Positions 44,541-56,399 of a stretch of 64,000 nucleotides of DNA are shown in pieces. Source of the stretch: Heligmosomoides polygyrus polygyrus (lineage: Eukaryota; Nematoda; Chromadorea; Rhabditida; Heligmosomidae); the NCBI GenBank assembly GCA_947396885.1, contig OX377205.1, positions 63,770,969-63,834,968 of the forward strand. Direction: 5' to 3'. Each line of letters opens with the position of its first letter. The stretch's first letter is position 1. Below the pieces are notes generated by a model. It ran no database searches. It was given only the letters and a program-made list of their open reading frames with translations, and was not told where the DNA came from. Made by a program: the position numbers and the translations under genes.

Positions 44541-47500
44541 GGTTTACTTGAAGTTTTCCAATAGTAAGAAGCAGTTTTTCCACGGATCTCCCTCGATAGA
44601 GAGACTTCGGGCTCTCTTGTTAAGAGGGATCTCGGGCCGCTTGTCGCAGGGCCACGTGGTGCGTCCCCGGGTGGTGGATAGGGGAATTAAACGCAAACCA
44701 AATGCGATCGTGTACTGCTCAGAGACGCAGGTGGGATGCAGGGGATGGACTCCTTGCTCCTGCTGTGTCGGGTCGACGCGTTCCTTGTGCGTGGGAGCGG
44801 CATGTTCGTGCACAGTGTGCGCGGATGTGTCCGTGACTGTGCGGATTGTAACTGTGTCGGCTCGGCCAAAAGCTTGCACTCGGTAGACTGGGAGTACATC
44901 GTAAGGCGATTCGAGGCCGCCTCAAAAGTCTCGCCCCGTCCCTTCGGGCAGTCTGCCTGGCTGCCCGGAGTTCTTCGCCCGCACGACAGAGCCTGACAAG
45001 CTACCCGTGTTGTATGGAAGTCAAACACAGCAGCACTAAAGGGACTCATTCCCCTGACCCCTATTTCTAAAACAGCCACTATTTCTGCAGCGATGGGAAA
45101 GACGAGTACGGAGAGGCTGCTAAAATCTCAGGGACCAACCAGGCTGCGCGAATTGAGAAGGGCTAGGATGACGATCTGTACTTACAACGGCCGCACACTT
45201 GCATCGGAAGCACCCGTCGAGGACCTGATGATGCAAGCCAGGAAGATCAAGTACCACGTCATCGGACTGACCGAGACGAGAAGACACCACCCCCTACACG
45301 CCGCCAACGACTCCGGAGAAGAACTGTTCCTCGGAACATGCGGCAGCAGGGCAGTAGGCGGCGTTGGTGTCCTCGTCAACACGCACTTGGCCATGAACAT
45401 CGATTCGTAGAGTCTCTGACAACCCGAATCGGACGTCTGCGACTGAAGCGATGTGGCTCCGTGCCAGCTTTGACTGTGTTCGTCGCGTATGCCCCAACAT
45501 CCGACTACGACGACGAAGAGGTCGAAGCCTTCTACGTGGAGCTGGAGAAGTTCTATAAGGAAAATCACACCTTCTACAAGGTGATCGTCGGCGACTTCAA
45601 CGCCAAGATCGGACCGCGAAGGTCGCCGGAAGAACTTCACATCGGAACCCACGGTTTGGAGCGGAATGAGCAAGGTGAAAGGCTGTCTGAGTTTATCATG
45701 TCGACCAAGACCATCCATGGAAACTCACAGTTCCAGAAGCCTCCCTCTCTACGATGGACCTGGAAATACCCCGGTGGCCAGTTCCACAACGAGATCGACC
45801 ACATCATCTTCAATCGCAAGTACTGCCTGACCGACGTCTCCGTTGTCCCCAAGTTCTACACGGGATCGGACCACCGCCTCCTTCGCGCGAGGCTTCGCTT
45901 TTCGCGTGAAGGAGAGAAGGCCGCGAACTTCAAGAAGAGGAATCCCAGAATGACCATCAACTGGGACCTCTACACCTCTCTTGTCGGCCTTTGGGAAGAT
46001 GCCGTCATGGACAACGTCGATGAAGAATACGACCGCTTCGTGCCATCTCCACGATAGTGCTAAAGGAGCCGAGAGCTTGAAGACCACCAAGAGACGCCTG
46101 TCTCCGGAAACTCTCGAGCTTATACGCCAGCGTGGAGCAGCACGAGAGTCAGGCAACTACCAGCTGACGACCGAGCTTGCGAAGCTATGCAGAGCGGCGA
46201 TAAAGGAAGATCTCAAGGAGAGAAGGGCGGAAGTGTTGGCTGAAGCAGCAGAGGCAGGTTTGAGCATCCGCAATTCTCCGCCGGAACTTCACCAACTTCA
46301 AGACCAAGATGACCGCACTCCGACGTCCTTGCCGAACTGTCACCTCTTCCAGAAGGACCATGGAGAAGATCATCCACGACTTCTACTCCGATCTCTTCGA
46401 TAGCCACATCCACCTGCCCCCATGCCATCTTCCGCAGGATGGATACGTCGTCCCCTCTGTTCTCTCTTCTGAAATCCGACACGCCATCTCGTCGGTGAAG
46501 AAACGTACAGCACCCGGTCCCGACAGGATCAGAGCTGAACACCTGAAGAACCTCCGCCAGCGCTCATCAACACCTTGGCGCGGCTCTTCACACGATACCT
46601 GTCGGAGTGCAAGGTTCCATCTCAGTGGAAAACCAGCAGGACCGTCTTGCTATACAAGAAGGGAGACGTGCACGACATTGGCAACTATCGCCCGATCTGC
46701 CTGCTGTCCGTAGTCTACAAGCTGTTCACTCGAGTCATCCTGAATAGGATCAGCAGAACGCTGGACGAAGGACAGCTACGCGAACAAGCAGGATTTCGGA
46801 GAGGATTCAGCACGATCGACCACATACACACCATTACGAAGCTCATCGAAGTGTCGCGAGAATATAAGCTGCCGCTGTGCCTTACGTCCATCGACCTGAA
46901 GAAGGCATTCGACTCCGTCGAGACTGAAGCGGTCCTCGAAGCCCTGCTCACTCAGGGCGTTCCTACTCAGTACATCAGAGTCCTTCGAGAGCTGTACAGT
47001 GGATTCACGACCAAGATCTCTCCACTTTACAACAACGTCGTCATCGACGTAAGGAGAGGAGTTCGGCAAGGGGATACCATATCCCCGAAGCTCTTCAGCG
47101 CCACCCTCGAAAACGTCATGGGCGAACTAGAATGGGAAGACATGGGAGTGAAGGTCGACGGTCAGCAGCTGCACCATCTTCGTTTCGCTGACGACATCGT
47201 GCTCATAACACCGAGCATCAGCCAGGCGGAGCGAATGCTGGCCGACTTCGATCGTGTATGTGGGAATGTTGAACTGCAGCTCAATCTTACGAAGACGATG
47301 TCCATGAGGAACGGACAAGTTTCTGATGCCCCATCTTTGCTAAACGGAACGAACATCTCCGAATGCTCCAGCTACATGTATCTGGGTCGCGAAGTCAATA
47401 TGGCCAACGACAGAGCTGAGCAGGATGAAACGAGCGGCTTGGGGAACCTTCAAGAGCGTCGAAGAAGTAGCGAAGAAGACGAGGAACGCCCGACTCCCTG

Positions 47501-48030
47501 ATCTCCTTCTCGACTCCACTGTTCTTCCTGCCCTAACATATGCCTCAGAGACCTGGGCTATACGAAAGCAGGATGAACGCGCGATCAGCGTCGCGCAGCG
47601 TGGAATCGAGAGGACAATGTCGGAGTGACACGACTCACGCAAGTGAGAGAAGGCCTCCGGAGTTCCGAGCTTCGCCGACGTTCGAAGATCGGAGACGCTG
47701 TCGCATGGACCAAGTTGTCAAAAATTAGGTGGGCCGGCCACGTAATGCGCTTCGCAGACACCCGCTGGACGAGAGCCGTTACCGACTGGATTCCGCGGGA
47801 TGTCAAGAGAACGCCGAGACGCTCACCAACGCGTTGGTCGGACTTCTTCGTGAAAGCCGTGAATGACCGATATGACGCACTTCGTGTCCCTCGAGCGAGG
47901 AGGATCCATTGGACCATTCTGGGACGCGACAGGGACGAATGGAGACGCTGCTGGCGCCCGCTCGAGCAAGTCGATGATCAACGGGACAACACGTGATACA
48001 GGGGATACAGGTGAAGAAGCAGTTTTTACT
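44541..48030 (+). mobile_element. RTE-D: nematode RTE retrotransposon of a second family
   Basis: A plus-strand element nearly full length but frameshifted. A long GC-rich 5' region (44541-45090) precedes the endonuclease (MTICTYNGRTLASEA at 45169; VIVGDFNAKIGP, GSDHRLLRARL). Then come the linker (LKTTKRRLSPETLELIRQRG), RT (YRPICLLSVVYKLFTRVIL, SIDLKKAFDSVETEAV, VRQGDTISPKLFSATLENV, F-A-D-D at 47184-47195) and the C-terminal domain (KIRWAGHVMRFADTRW, WSDFFVKAVNDRYDAL). Breaks occur near 45405, 46050, 46290, 46570, 47440 and 47625. The F-A-D-D signature and sequence differ from RTE-A/B, so two RTE lineages coexist. It ends near GATACAGGTGAAG. Confidence 0.88.
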
Positions 48031-49071
48031 TCTTCTTTCAAGCCTTTGTTTTAACCAAGAGCTCTGCGACAAAACTTTGAGTCAGAGTTAGTGCCTAAAG
48101 TCAGGCAGGCTAACACTTTTTTCACTGCAACTGCAAAACACAGTGTAGTTGGGAACTCCTCCATCCAAGCAAGGATTTCAACACATGCAACAAATGCATG
48201 GCGCCATCTTAAGTTGAAGGGAGTGGCGGCTAAAGAGATGAATTATTTTAATCGTTTCCACAACGTTTTTGGGACTTGTATTTGGGACCTTCGGTCTGCC
48301 ACCACTGTAGTTGCAGTTTTTCAGACATGCTTGACCTTTTTAACAACTTCCCCACAGAGGTATCGACAAGTGATTAGAACGTCGTCCATGCGACATAGGC
48401 ACTCCTTAGAGAGCGGCGAAATCACATTGACATAAACGAGGATTCTGCCGGCACTTTTACAGAGAACTCACTCAAACGTCACATCTACTATACTCAAGTC
48501 GTTGCGCACATGTGCGTGCTAAGAGATCTCCCTGCCATCCCATCCAGTCTTAACGAACACTTCACCATTCCTGTGCTCAGCTCACTGTTCCATAACATCG
48601 CTCTTTATAGCGATATGCTAAGTGCCTCTCTCCTCTTGAAGCCTTCACGGCTACGGTGTGGAGACTGCTGATAGGGAAATAATTTATTAATGCTATAAAT
48701 AAGCAAATAAATAAATAAAAACAGTTACATGTAACACGATACAAGTATAGATCTTGAAGCATCAGTTGAAGGCATTCACTGCTGGCGTCATCCTCTTGAC
48801 CTGGACCCTCAAGCCGCATACAGAACCTTATCCTTTTTCCGACTCACGACCACAAGCGTCACCGATACCGACACTAAAGAAGGAGGATTAGTGGCAGCTG
48901 TTCCTGAAATCTGAGTGCTAGGGGTTGCACGATCTGGGCTGCATCCACTATATAGCTCCAGTGATTGCAAATTCTAAATACAATGGTTGCGTGCATCGGT
49001 AGTGCTCCTTTCAGGATCTCATCCTCCCGAATAAGTGTGGCCTCAGTTGAAAAACGTTTGAGCGAGGAGAC
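48031..49071. other. Downstream of the cuticlin gene; possible LINE tail
   Basis: The open frame 48091-48435 is unrecognised. A run AAATAAATAAATAAAA at about 48704 resembles the 3' tail of the CR1-like elements. No gene supported. Confidence 0.35.
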
Positions 49072-49344
49072 CTAGCGTTGAAAAACCTGATTAGGCTGCC
49101 TAGCTTCAACAGATAACCCTGCTCCAATGGAAAACAACGAACCCGCCGCCACGGTGAGCAGGACCAGTGGTATCAACGGGAGAGTGATCTTGGGGACGCA
49201 GAGCGGGCTCGACGTCATCAGACGCCGCTCTTCGGCATCGAGCACAAGCATCTCGTGTGTGGCGACATCAACCTCCGGGTCGCGCCATCGGTTGGTCTCT
49301 CGGCGTGTTCGGTTCGACTGACGATTGAGGCCGCACAGTGGAGG
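49072..49344 (-). CDS. Cuticlin-like ZP protein, terminal exon: furin site and membrane anchor
   Basis: Acceptor AAGTATTTTTAG|CCT. The exon has 91 codons including the stop (TAG, 49072-49074). It reads PPLCGLNRQSN, then R-T-R-R, a consensus furin cleavage site. Next is DPEVDVATHEMLVLDAEER, the conserved post-ZP segment of nematode cuticlins. A hydrophobic stretch beginning ITLPLIPLVLLTVAAG is about 22 residues long and acts as the C-terminal membrane anchor. A short tail ends in VFQR. In this family the ZP polymer is released from the membrane at the furin site and assembles in the cuticle. Starts in phase 0, matching the exon at 51069. Confidence 0.85.
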   Translation of the reverse strand, partial: PPLCGLNRQSNRTRRETNRWRDPEVDVATHEMLVLDAEERRLMTSSPLCVPKITLPLIPLVLLTVAAGSLFSIGAGLSVEARQPNQVFQR

Positions 49345-49511
49345 CTAAAAATACTTGGGTTTTTGTAAATGGAGGTCTGGCCTGAGAAAGCCAGCGGGGA
49401 TCCGCTCCTTTGTGATGCGCCATGCTATAATAGGTATTTCCAGTGTTCTCACATATTTTATTACGTATCACTCTATTAGGCTTCCGTTGCATTCTGTGGT
49501 GTTGCATTCTA

Positions 49512-50563
49512 TTAGGTTCTCCCATAAGTCACCGCCATTTTTTCAACGATCTGTTGCGGGTTTCGCCGGCAGTCTCTTGAATATACAGCTTTCGAAAGAG
49601 AATGATCTGCTCTATCAGGCCATTTATTGCATTTCTTTTTTCACTCTGAATTTTGTCAATTTTTAGGTCATTAAAGTGAAAAGTGAAAAAGAGAAAAAGT
49701 GGCCATCTGCGCGTTGCTTCTCTCGCTTAGGCTTGGATTTTTTGTGCATCTTTTTACTGCATTTGGAAAACAACGTTCTGCACTACAAGAATACGTGTTG
49801 ACGCTATTTGCTCATTTGTCCATTATTGATTTTTAGGTCATCAAATTGGGACGTCCAAAGGAGGATGGTTATTTTTACCGACAGCTCCTGCTCTGGGGTG
49901 GACTTTTTTGCTCGGTGTTATATATCGTTCGGAAGAGGATGTCTTGCTCAATAACAAATTGTGTCGCGTCTACTGGCTCATTTGGATTTCTGTCGAATAT
50001 CAACAACTGAACAAGGAGAAGAACTTGTTGGTGAAGGTGATTTTTCTCTTTCTGGCAACTTGTTGATATTAGACAGAAATCAGCATGAGCCAATAAACGC
50101 GACACAAATTCTGATAGACCAAGACATTCTCTTTCGAACGACATACATCACCGAGGAAGAAAGTCCTACCACAGAGCAGGAGTTGTCGGTAAAACTTCGG
50201 ATACAAAAGTCGGACGTCCCAATTCAATGGCCTAAAAATCATTAAAGGGCAAGTGAGCAAATAGGACCAACACGAATTCTTGTAGTACAGAACATTGTCT
50301 TCCAAATGCTATAAGAAGATGAGCAAAAAATTCCAAACCTAAGCGAGAGAAGGAGCTGCGCAGATGACCACTTTTTCGCTTTGTCACTTTTCACTTTAAC
50401 GACCTAAAAATTGACAAAGTTTAGAATGAAAAAAGAAATGCAATACATGGCCTGATAGAGAAGATCATTCTCTTTCGAAAGCTGTACAGAGCTGTGCAAG
50501 AAACCGTCGGCGAAATCCGCAACAAATCGTTGAAAAAACGGCGGGACTTATGGGACAACTTAA
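49512..50563. mobile_element. Near-complete palindrome with mariner-type ends
   Basis: 1,052 bp with TA duplications (49510-49511, 50564-50565). Ends TTAGGTTCTCCCATAAGT and, inverted, TTAAGTTGTCCCATAAGT. The arms are about 500 bp each (for example GAATGATCTGCTCTATCAGG and its complement, AAAAATTGACAAA blocks, GACGTCC blocks) and meet near 50030. No transposase. It lies in the last intron of the cuticlin gene. Confidence 0.8.
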
Positions 50564-50565
50564 TA

Positions 50566-51068
50566 CCTCACATGGGCTTTCCCATGTAATGAATGAATAA
50601 ATAAATGAATAAACTTCCTCCAGGGATGTGATATGGATGCACGTGGAATGCGCACTTCCCCAAAACAGTGCATTAATTGGTCAGACGACGACGACTCCTA
50701 CAAAGTTTTTCTTCAACTCAAGTTCAGCTACAACTGGGCTTCGTCGCCGGACCACAACCTAAAGCCGGTCTGAGTGCGCGCAAACCTCGATAGATTTTGG
50801 CAAAACCTTCTCTTCAACACGGTAGAGCTTTCCCCTGTTGAAGAGAAGCCTCTGATTTTATTCGCGACGGGCCAGTCTCAACGAACTCCAGTTATCCGTT
50901 CGCACATATAACCACTGGACCCCCACGGTGAAACTGTCAGCAGCAACGGCCGCGCCGCCATTCAGCAGCGCCGCTGAAGTAGCATTTCATCCCGTAAACT
51001 TGGTATTCAATGTCATCTAGAGGAGAAATTGAAGGGCGGCAAGGTCGCGGAGAAGCATCGGAGCTCAC
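50566..51068. other. Intron of the cuticlin gene
   Basis: Contains an ATGAATGAATAAATAAATGA tail at about 50590 and a plus-strand open stretch (about 50640-50900, SPDHNLKPV, NTVELSPVEEKPL) that could be a transposon scrap. Not identified. Confidence 0.35.
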
Positions 51069-51158
51069 CGTCACGTCTTGACACATTCCCATCTGCCGCT
51101 GACACAGTCGAATTTGGCAGGTGAAGTAGAGCTGGTTCGAATCGGCATACTTGAACAC
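51069..51158 (-). CDS. Cuticlin-like ZP protein, penultimate exon (ZP-C end)
   Basis: A 90-nt exon (30 codons, phase 0 both ends) from TCCTCTCTAG|GTG to GTGACG|GTGAGC. It encodes VFKYADSNQLYFTCQIRLC and QRQMGMCQDVT. VFKYAD followed by FxCQI and paired cysteines is the hallmark of the C-terminal half of nematode cuticlin ZP domains. It lies 1.7 kb upstream of the terminal exon and 11.8 kb downstream of the previous located exon. Confidence 0.85.
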
Positions 51159-51660
51159 CTAGAGAGGAGAGTCGATGAAAGCGTTCAATACTGCTGAGAA
51201 CATGCGTTTTAACTCAGAGTTAGCAGAAAGTGCGAAAATTTAATTAAACACTCGTTCCGCTTTGCACTTTTACCTTGAAATTCGCCTAATGAGTAACTGT
51301 AGTTAGTGAGCGTATTTTAAAGCGGAAGTGGATAGGACGAGGCCGCTAGATTAGTGAATTTCAATACTGTGTGAATTTTCCGAAGATGGTGTACAAAACA
51401 ATATGTTGGCCATTTTTTAGCAACTGGAAAGGTGGATATCAAGTCCGACCAACCTGACTAGTAGCATGAGCCTTCATCAGGTTTCCATCGTATATCAATT
51501 CACTGAGCAAGAAACTGTCCGTCGAACACCTAAAATTTAAGCTGCACCTTGAAAACAACAGAATTTGAAGCAGTTGTGCAGAATGAAATCATAATACATT
51601 CAGCCTTTGTGTCACATTCGAAGAAAAAGAAAAAAACAAAAGTCGAAGAAAAAACAAGAA
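51159..51660. other. Large cuticlin intron, 3' end
   Basis: No recognised element upstream of the LINE fragment. The missing ZP exon is not evident here. Confidence 0.35.
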
Positions 51661-51813
51661 CTAGGAATCCGTGATATGAAGTGAGCAACCGGTCTCGCTT
51701 AATAGCTTGGAGCTCAAATACTCCTGGACATTTCAGTATTACGATTTTTTCTCTGTCCAGGAATGACCCAGGGACACGCTTGAGCCAGATATTCATTTTA
51801 TTTCTTGTATATA
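51661..51813 (+). mobile_element. CR1-like LINE-3, RT part left of the fold-back
   Basis: A degenerate frame reading G-M-T-Q-G-H-A at 51760, then a residue pattern ending ...F-L-Y-I at 51812. This corresponds to the GVPQGSVLGPxLFLLYIND motif of non-LTR RTs. The sequence resumes after the fold-back at 56400. Confidence 0.6.
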
Positions 51814-52289
51814 CAATACCGCTCGCGCCGCACGGTCAAAAGTGGGCGAAAAAACGCCAACATAGCGTCGCAAAGCGTCGCACGCTCATAACTCCTTCAG
51901 TTTTATGTCTCTTAAATAAAGGTTGGTACCATTCGATTCGCCACTTCGAGATCTACACAAACATGTGTAAAACTTTACCGGAACGCCCGTGTTTTCACCG
52001 TGGGTGGTCCGAAATTGGCTGGACGGGCGATTAGAGCAGCTTATTTCGCAGGATATGCGTGCTTTCGGAGTATCTCAAAGGTGGCGTACGTCGCCAGTGC
52101 TCTGTCATGCAAGGAATGCCCCCAGAGTGCGCCGTGCACAATGCACACAGAACCTAACCTATCAATCGAGTGGGCGAGCGCATGTCCCCTGCGCTTCTAT
52201 CTTCTCTCACTGGGAACTGCGACGTTTTCAAGGCTATTTTGAGCCGTTTGGAGAACGATATCAGAAATTCCCCGCCACCCCACTCAGGA

Positions 52290-52680
52290 CTAGCTCCAAT
52301 CTGTCCCAGCGAAACTTTGGTGTGCGCCGTGAACAATGCATACAGAATCGAACCTTTCAATCGAGGGGGGGGGACAGCTCATAGACTGAGCGTTTGGGCA
52401 CTTTTATCAGAAATTTCTTGCTGTCCTACTCAGGACTAGCTCCAATCTGTCCCAGCGAAACTTTGGTGTGCGCCGTGAACAATGCATACAGAATCGAACC
52501 TTTCAATCGAGGGGGGGGGGGGGGGGGACAGCTCGTAGACTGAGCGTTTGGGCACTTTTATCAGAAATTTCTTGCCGCCCTACTCAGGAATTGCTTCAAG
52601 GCTGTCCAGCGAGCCTTTGGAGTACGCAATGAACAATGCATACAGAATCGAACCTTTCAATCGAGGGGGGGGGGCGACCG
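52290..52680. repeat. Tandem repeat with poly-G, left fold-back arm
   Basis: Three units of about 125-150 bp. Each has GAACAATGCATACAGAATCG, AACCTTTCAATCGA, a poly-G run (G9 at 52365, G17 at 52511, G10 at 52665) and, in the first two, the GAGCGTTTGGGCACTTTTATC block. Mirror copies lie at 55540-55905. Confidence 0.75.
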
Positions 52681-53712
52681 CTCGCAAATTGCACGCGCGG
52701 GCGTCTTCGGAGCACATTAGCTCTGTCAAGTTGGAACCTTTCAGGTTGCAGCTAGTAGGTCTTGTAGGCAGTGGAACGGTCTGCTAGCACGCCAAAGCAG
52801 AATGGTTTAGCATTGGAGGGGGCAATGTTATAGGGGTGCGAAAATGCAGGTGAGGCTTGCGTGAAGCATTTTTTTCGATTTCCGTGGACCACTGCGAGAA
52901 GACGCCACAAGCTAACGGCCTTAAAATGCGTACGCGAACAGAGCGCTTAAGGTACTTTACGACGTCGTGCTCATAGCTCCTAAGCTGCCTAAACTGCCTT
53001 ACCCTCAGCTGCCGTTTTAGAGCGGCGAAAGCTAGCGGTTAGAGTTTCTTGCGCTCCTAGTCGCCCAGGTTTGAGTCTTCGACACTCGCAATGGCACCCT
53101 TCCGTTCAGCATGAAAAGCGCTATCAAACGGTATCAATTTAGACCGATTGCGGAAACATCAATTTTTTGACTGTTTCGCATCGAGGACGAGGCCGCGGCG
53201 GAAGGACGATGACGTCATCGAAAATACGATGTCTTCGAGTTGGGCCATGCTTGATACCATTCGATAGAGCTTTTCATGCTGAATTGAATGGTTTCACTTG
53301 GAGTGGGAAAAACGGTAATCTGGGCGAGTAATAGCGCGGAGAGCGTCAGCCGTTGTTGCGCTAATTTGCACGCGCGGACGTGTTCGGAGCACAATAACTA
53401 TGTCAATTTTGAATCGTTTCGGCTGCAACTTGTGGGTCATGTAGGCAGCAGAACTCTATGCTAGCACGCCGAAGCAGAATGGCTTAGCTTAGGAGGGCGC
53501 AATGTTAGAGCGGTGCGAAAATGCAGGTGAGGCTTGCGTGATGCATTTTTTTCCGATTTCGGTGGACCACTGCGACAAGACGCGGGGAGCTAACGGCATC
53601 AGAGTGCGTGTACGAACAGAGCACCTAAGGTACTTTACGGTGACGGGATCAGAACTTCTTACCTGCCTAAACTGCCTTTAGCCCCATCTGCCGTTTCAGG
53701 ACAGCGGACATA

Positions 53713-53786
53713 AGGCCCCCACAGAGTTCTGCGGCAACGCCGCTCGCCGCTATGGTTAGGATAGGGAAGGGACGCTGTGGGGGCCT
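53713..53786. mobile_element. 74-bp MITE, GGCCCCCACAG family
   Basis: Ends AGGCCCCCACAG / CTGTGGGGGCCT with a TTA duplication on the right (53787-53789) and ATA on the left. The uninterrupted counterpart in the other arm (near 54625) serves as an empty site. Related to 21723-21865. Confidence 0.75.
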
Positions 53787-56399
53787 TTAGCGGTTGAAGT
53801 TTGCTGCCCTCTTACTCGCTCATATTTGGGTTTTCGACACTCCAAATAACACCTTTCTGTTCTGCTTGAACATCTCTATCGAATGCTATCAATTTCGACC
53901 GATTTAGGCAATATCGATTTTTTTGACAATATCCCATCGAGGACGTGGGCGCGCTGGGCCGAGCTGCGCGGGTGATGACGTCATCGAAAACCGATATTTT
54001 CGAAATTGGCCAAATTTCCTCGTGCAAACTGCGTTCAAAACCGTCTAGGGGTTATTTGGGGCGCTGATTACGAATCCGACGTCTGTTTTTGAAAATTCCG
54101 TCGACTACGGTAGGTTTTGGATTTTTTCTGGATAACTGATGGTGGTCAGGTCAGGGTCATCGATTTTGCTCGAAATTCGTACAGGGTCGGGGACTTATTC
54201 AGGGTGCCACACTCGATGCCGAAGTACATTTGGACGGTTACGGAAGTGGACCGCTCATACCGATAACTGAGGGTGATCGGTGATCCTGACCCGACCACCC
54301 TCAAACGGGAAGTAACCTGCTCAAGTCCGCGGAATTTTCAAAAACGAACGTCGGATTCGTAATCAGCGCCTCAAATAACCCCTAGATAATTTTGGACGAA
54401 GTTTGCACGAGGAAATTTGGCCAATTTCGAAAATACCGGTTCTCGATGACGTCATCGTCGGCCTAAAGCACCCACGTCCTCGATATTGTCGAAAAATCGA
54501 TTTTTTTGAAATTGGTCGAGAGAAAAACCATTCGATAGAGGTTTTCGTTGTGAATAAAACGGTGTTACCGGGAGTGTCGGAAACCCAAATATGGGCGAGT
54601 AAGAGGGCAGGAAACTGCAACCGCTAAGCCCGCCGCCCTAAAACGGCAGATGGGGCTAAGGCAGTTTAGGCAGCTGAGAAGTTCTGATCCCCATTTTCGC
54701 ACCCCTATAACATTGCCCACTCCCAAGCTAAACCATTCCACTTTAGCGTACTAACAGACCGCTCGACTGCCTACAAAACCTACTTTCTGCAACCTGAAAG
54801 GTTCCAACTTGACAGAGCTATTGCGCTCCGAACATACCCGTGATTGCAATTTAGCACAACAACGGTAGATGTTCTCCGCGCTGTTGCTCGTCCAGATTAC
54901 AGCTTTCCCAGTCTAACTGACACCATTCAATTCAGCATGAAAAGCTCTATCGAATGGTATCAAGCGTGGCCCAACTCGAAGACATCGATTTTTCGATGAC
55001 GTCATCGTCCTTCCGCAGCGGCCTCGTCCTCGATACGAAACAGTCAAAAATTGATGTTTCCAAAATCGGTCGAAATTGATACCGCTCGATAGCGCTTTCC
55101 ATGCTGAACGGAACGGTGCTATTGGGAGTGTCGAAAACCCAAATATGGGCGAGTAGGAGCACAAGAAACTCTAATCGCTAGCTTTCGTCGCTCTAAAACG
55201 GCAGATAGTGCTAAGGCAGTTTAGGCAGGTAAGAAGTTCTGTTCCCGTCACCGTAAAGTACCTAAAGTGCTCTGTCCGCACACGCATTCTGATGCCGTTA
55301 GCTCCCCGCGTCTTCTCGCAGTGGTCCACGGAAATCAAAAAAAAAATGCGTCACGCAAGCCTCACCTGCATTTTCGCACCCCTATAACATTGCCCCCTCT
55401 TATGCTAAGCCATTCTGCTTTGACGTGCTAGCAGACCGTTCCACTGCCTACAAGACCTACTAGCTGCAACCTGAAAGGTTCCAACTTGACAGAGCTAATG
55501 TGCTCCGAAAACGCCCGCGCGTGCAATTTGCGAGCGGTCGCCCCCCCCCCCCTCGATTGAAAGGTTCGATTCTGTATGCATTGTTCATGGCGTACTCCAA
55601 AGGCTCGCTGGACAGCCTTGAAGCAACTCCTGAGTAGGGCGGCAAGAAATTTCTGATAAAAGTGCCCAAACGCTCAGTCTACGAGCTGTCCCCCCTCCCT
55701 CGATTGAAAGATTATATTCTCTATGCATGTTCATGGCGCACTCCAATGGCTCGCTGGACAGCCTTGGAGCAATTCCCGAGTAGGGCAGCAAGAAATTTTG
55801 TGATAAAAGTGCCCAAACGCTCAGTCTACGAGCTGTCCCCTCCCCCTCGATTGAAAGGTTCGATTCTGTATGCATTGTTCACGGCGCACACCAAAGTTTC
55901 GCTGGGACAGATTGGAGCTAATCCTGAGTGGGGTGGCGGGGAATTTCTGATAACGTTCTCCAAACGGCTCAAAATAGTCTTGAAAACGTCGCAGTTCCCA
56001 GTGAGAGAAGATGGAAGCGCAGGGGACATGCGCTTGCCCACTCGATTGATAGGTTAGGTTCTGTGTGCATTGTGCACGGCGCACTCTCGGGGCATTCCTT
56101 GCATGAAAGAGCACTGGCGACGTACGCCACCTTTGAGATACTCCGAAAGCACGCATATCCTGGGAAATAAGCTGCTCTAATCGCCCGTCCAGCCAATTTC
56201 GGACCACCCACAGCGAAAACACGGGCGTTCCGGTAAAGTTTTACACATGTTTGTGTAGACCTCGAAGAGGCGAATCGAATGGTACCAACCTTTATTCAAG
56301 AAACCTAAAACTGAAGGAGTTATGAGCGTGCGACGCTTTGCGACTCCATGTTGGCGTTTTTTCGCCCACTTTTGACCGTGCGGCGCGAGCGGTATTGTA

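Larger units (their letters stand above)
51814..56397. mobile_element. 4.58-kb fold-back element with TA target duplication
   Basis: A 4,584-bp element. TA duplications at 51812-51813 and 56398-56399; ends CAATACCGCTCGCGCCGCAC on both sides. The left arm (51814 to about 54115) and right arm (about 54330-56397) are inverted copies around a spacer of about 215 bp. Landmarks in mirror order: CGCCAACAT block (51857/56355), tandem poly-G units (52290-52680/55540-55905), palindromic TGACGTCA (53210, 53976 / 54447, 54997), and the AGGGGTTATTTGG centre (54044/54375). Each arm holds two diverged copies of a unit of about 600-700 bp. The left arm has a 74-bp MITE (53713-53786), and the right arm lacks about 135 bp near 54690. 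ORFs are mirror images with no recognised domain. Confidence 0.85.

Noticed and set aside
52000..56222. Paired ORFs of up to 133 codons in the fold-back arms
   Set aside because: They are mirror-image and repeated with the tandem units, run through poly-G tracts and show no domain.
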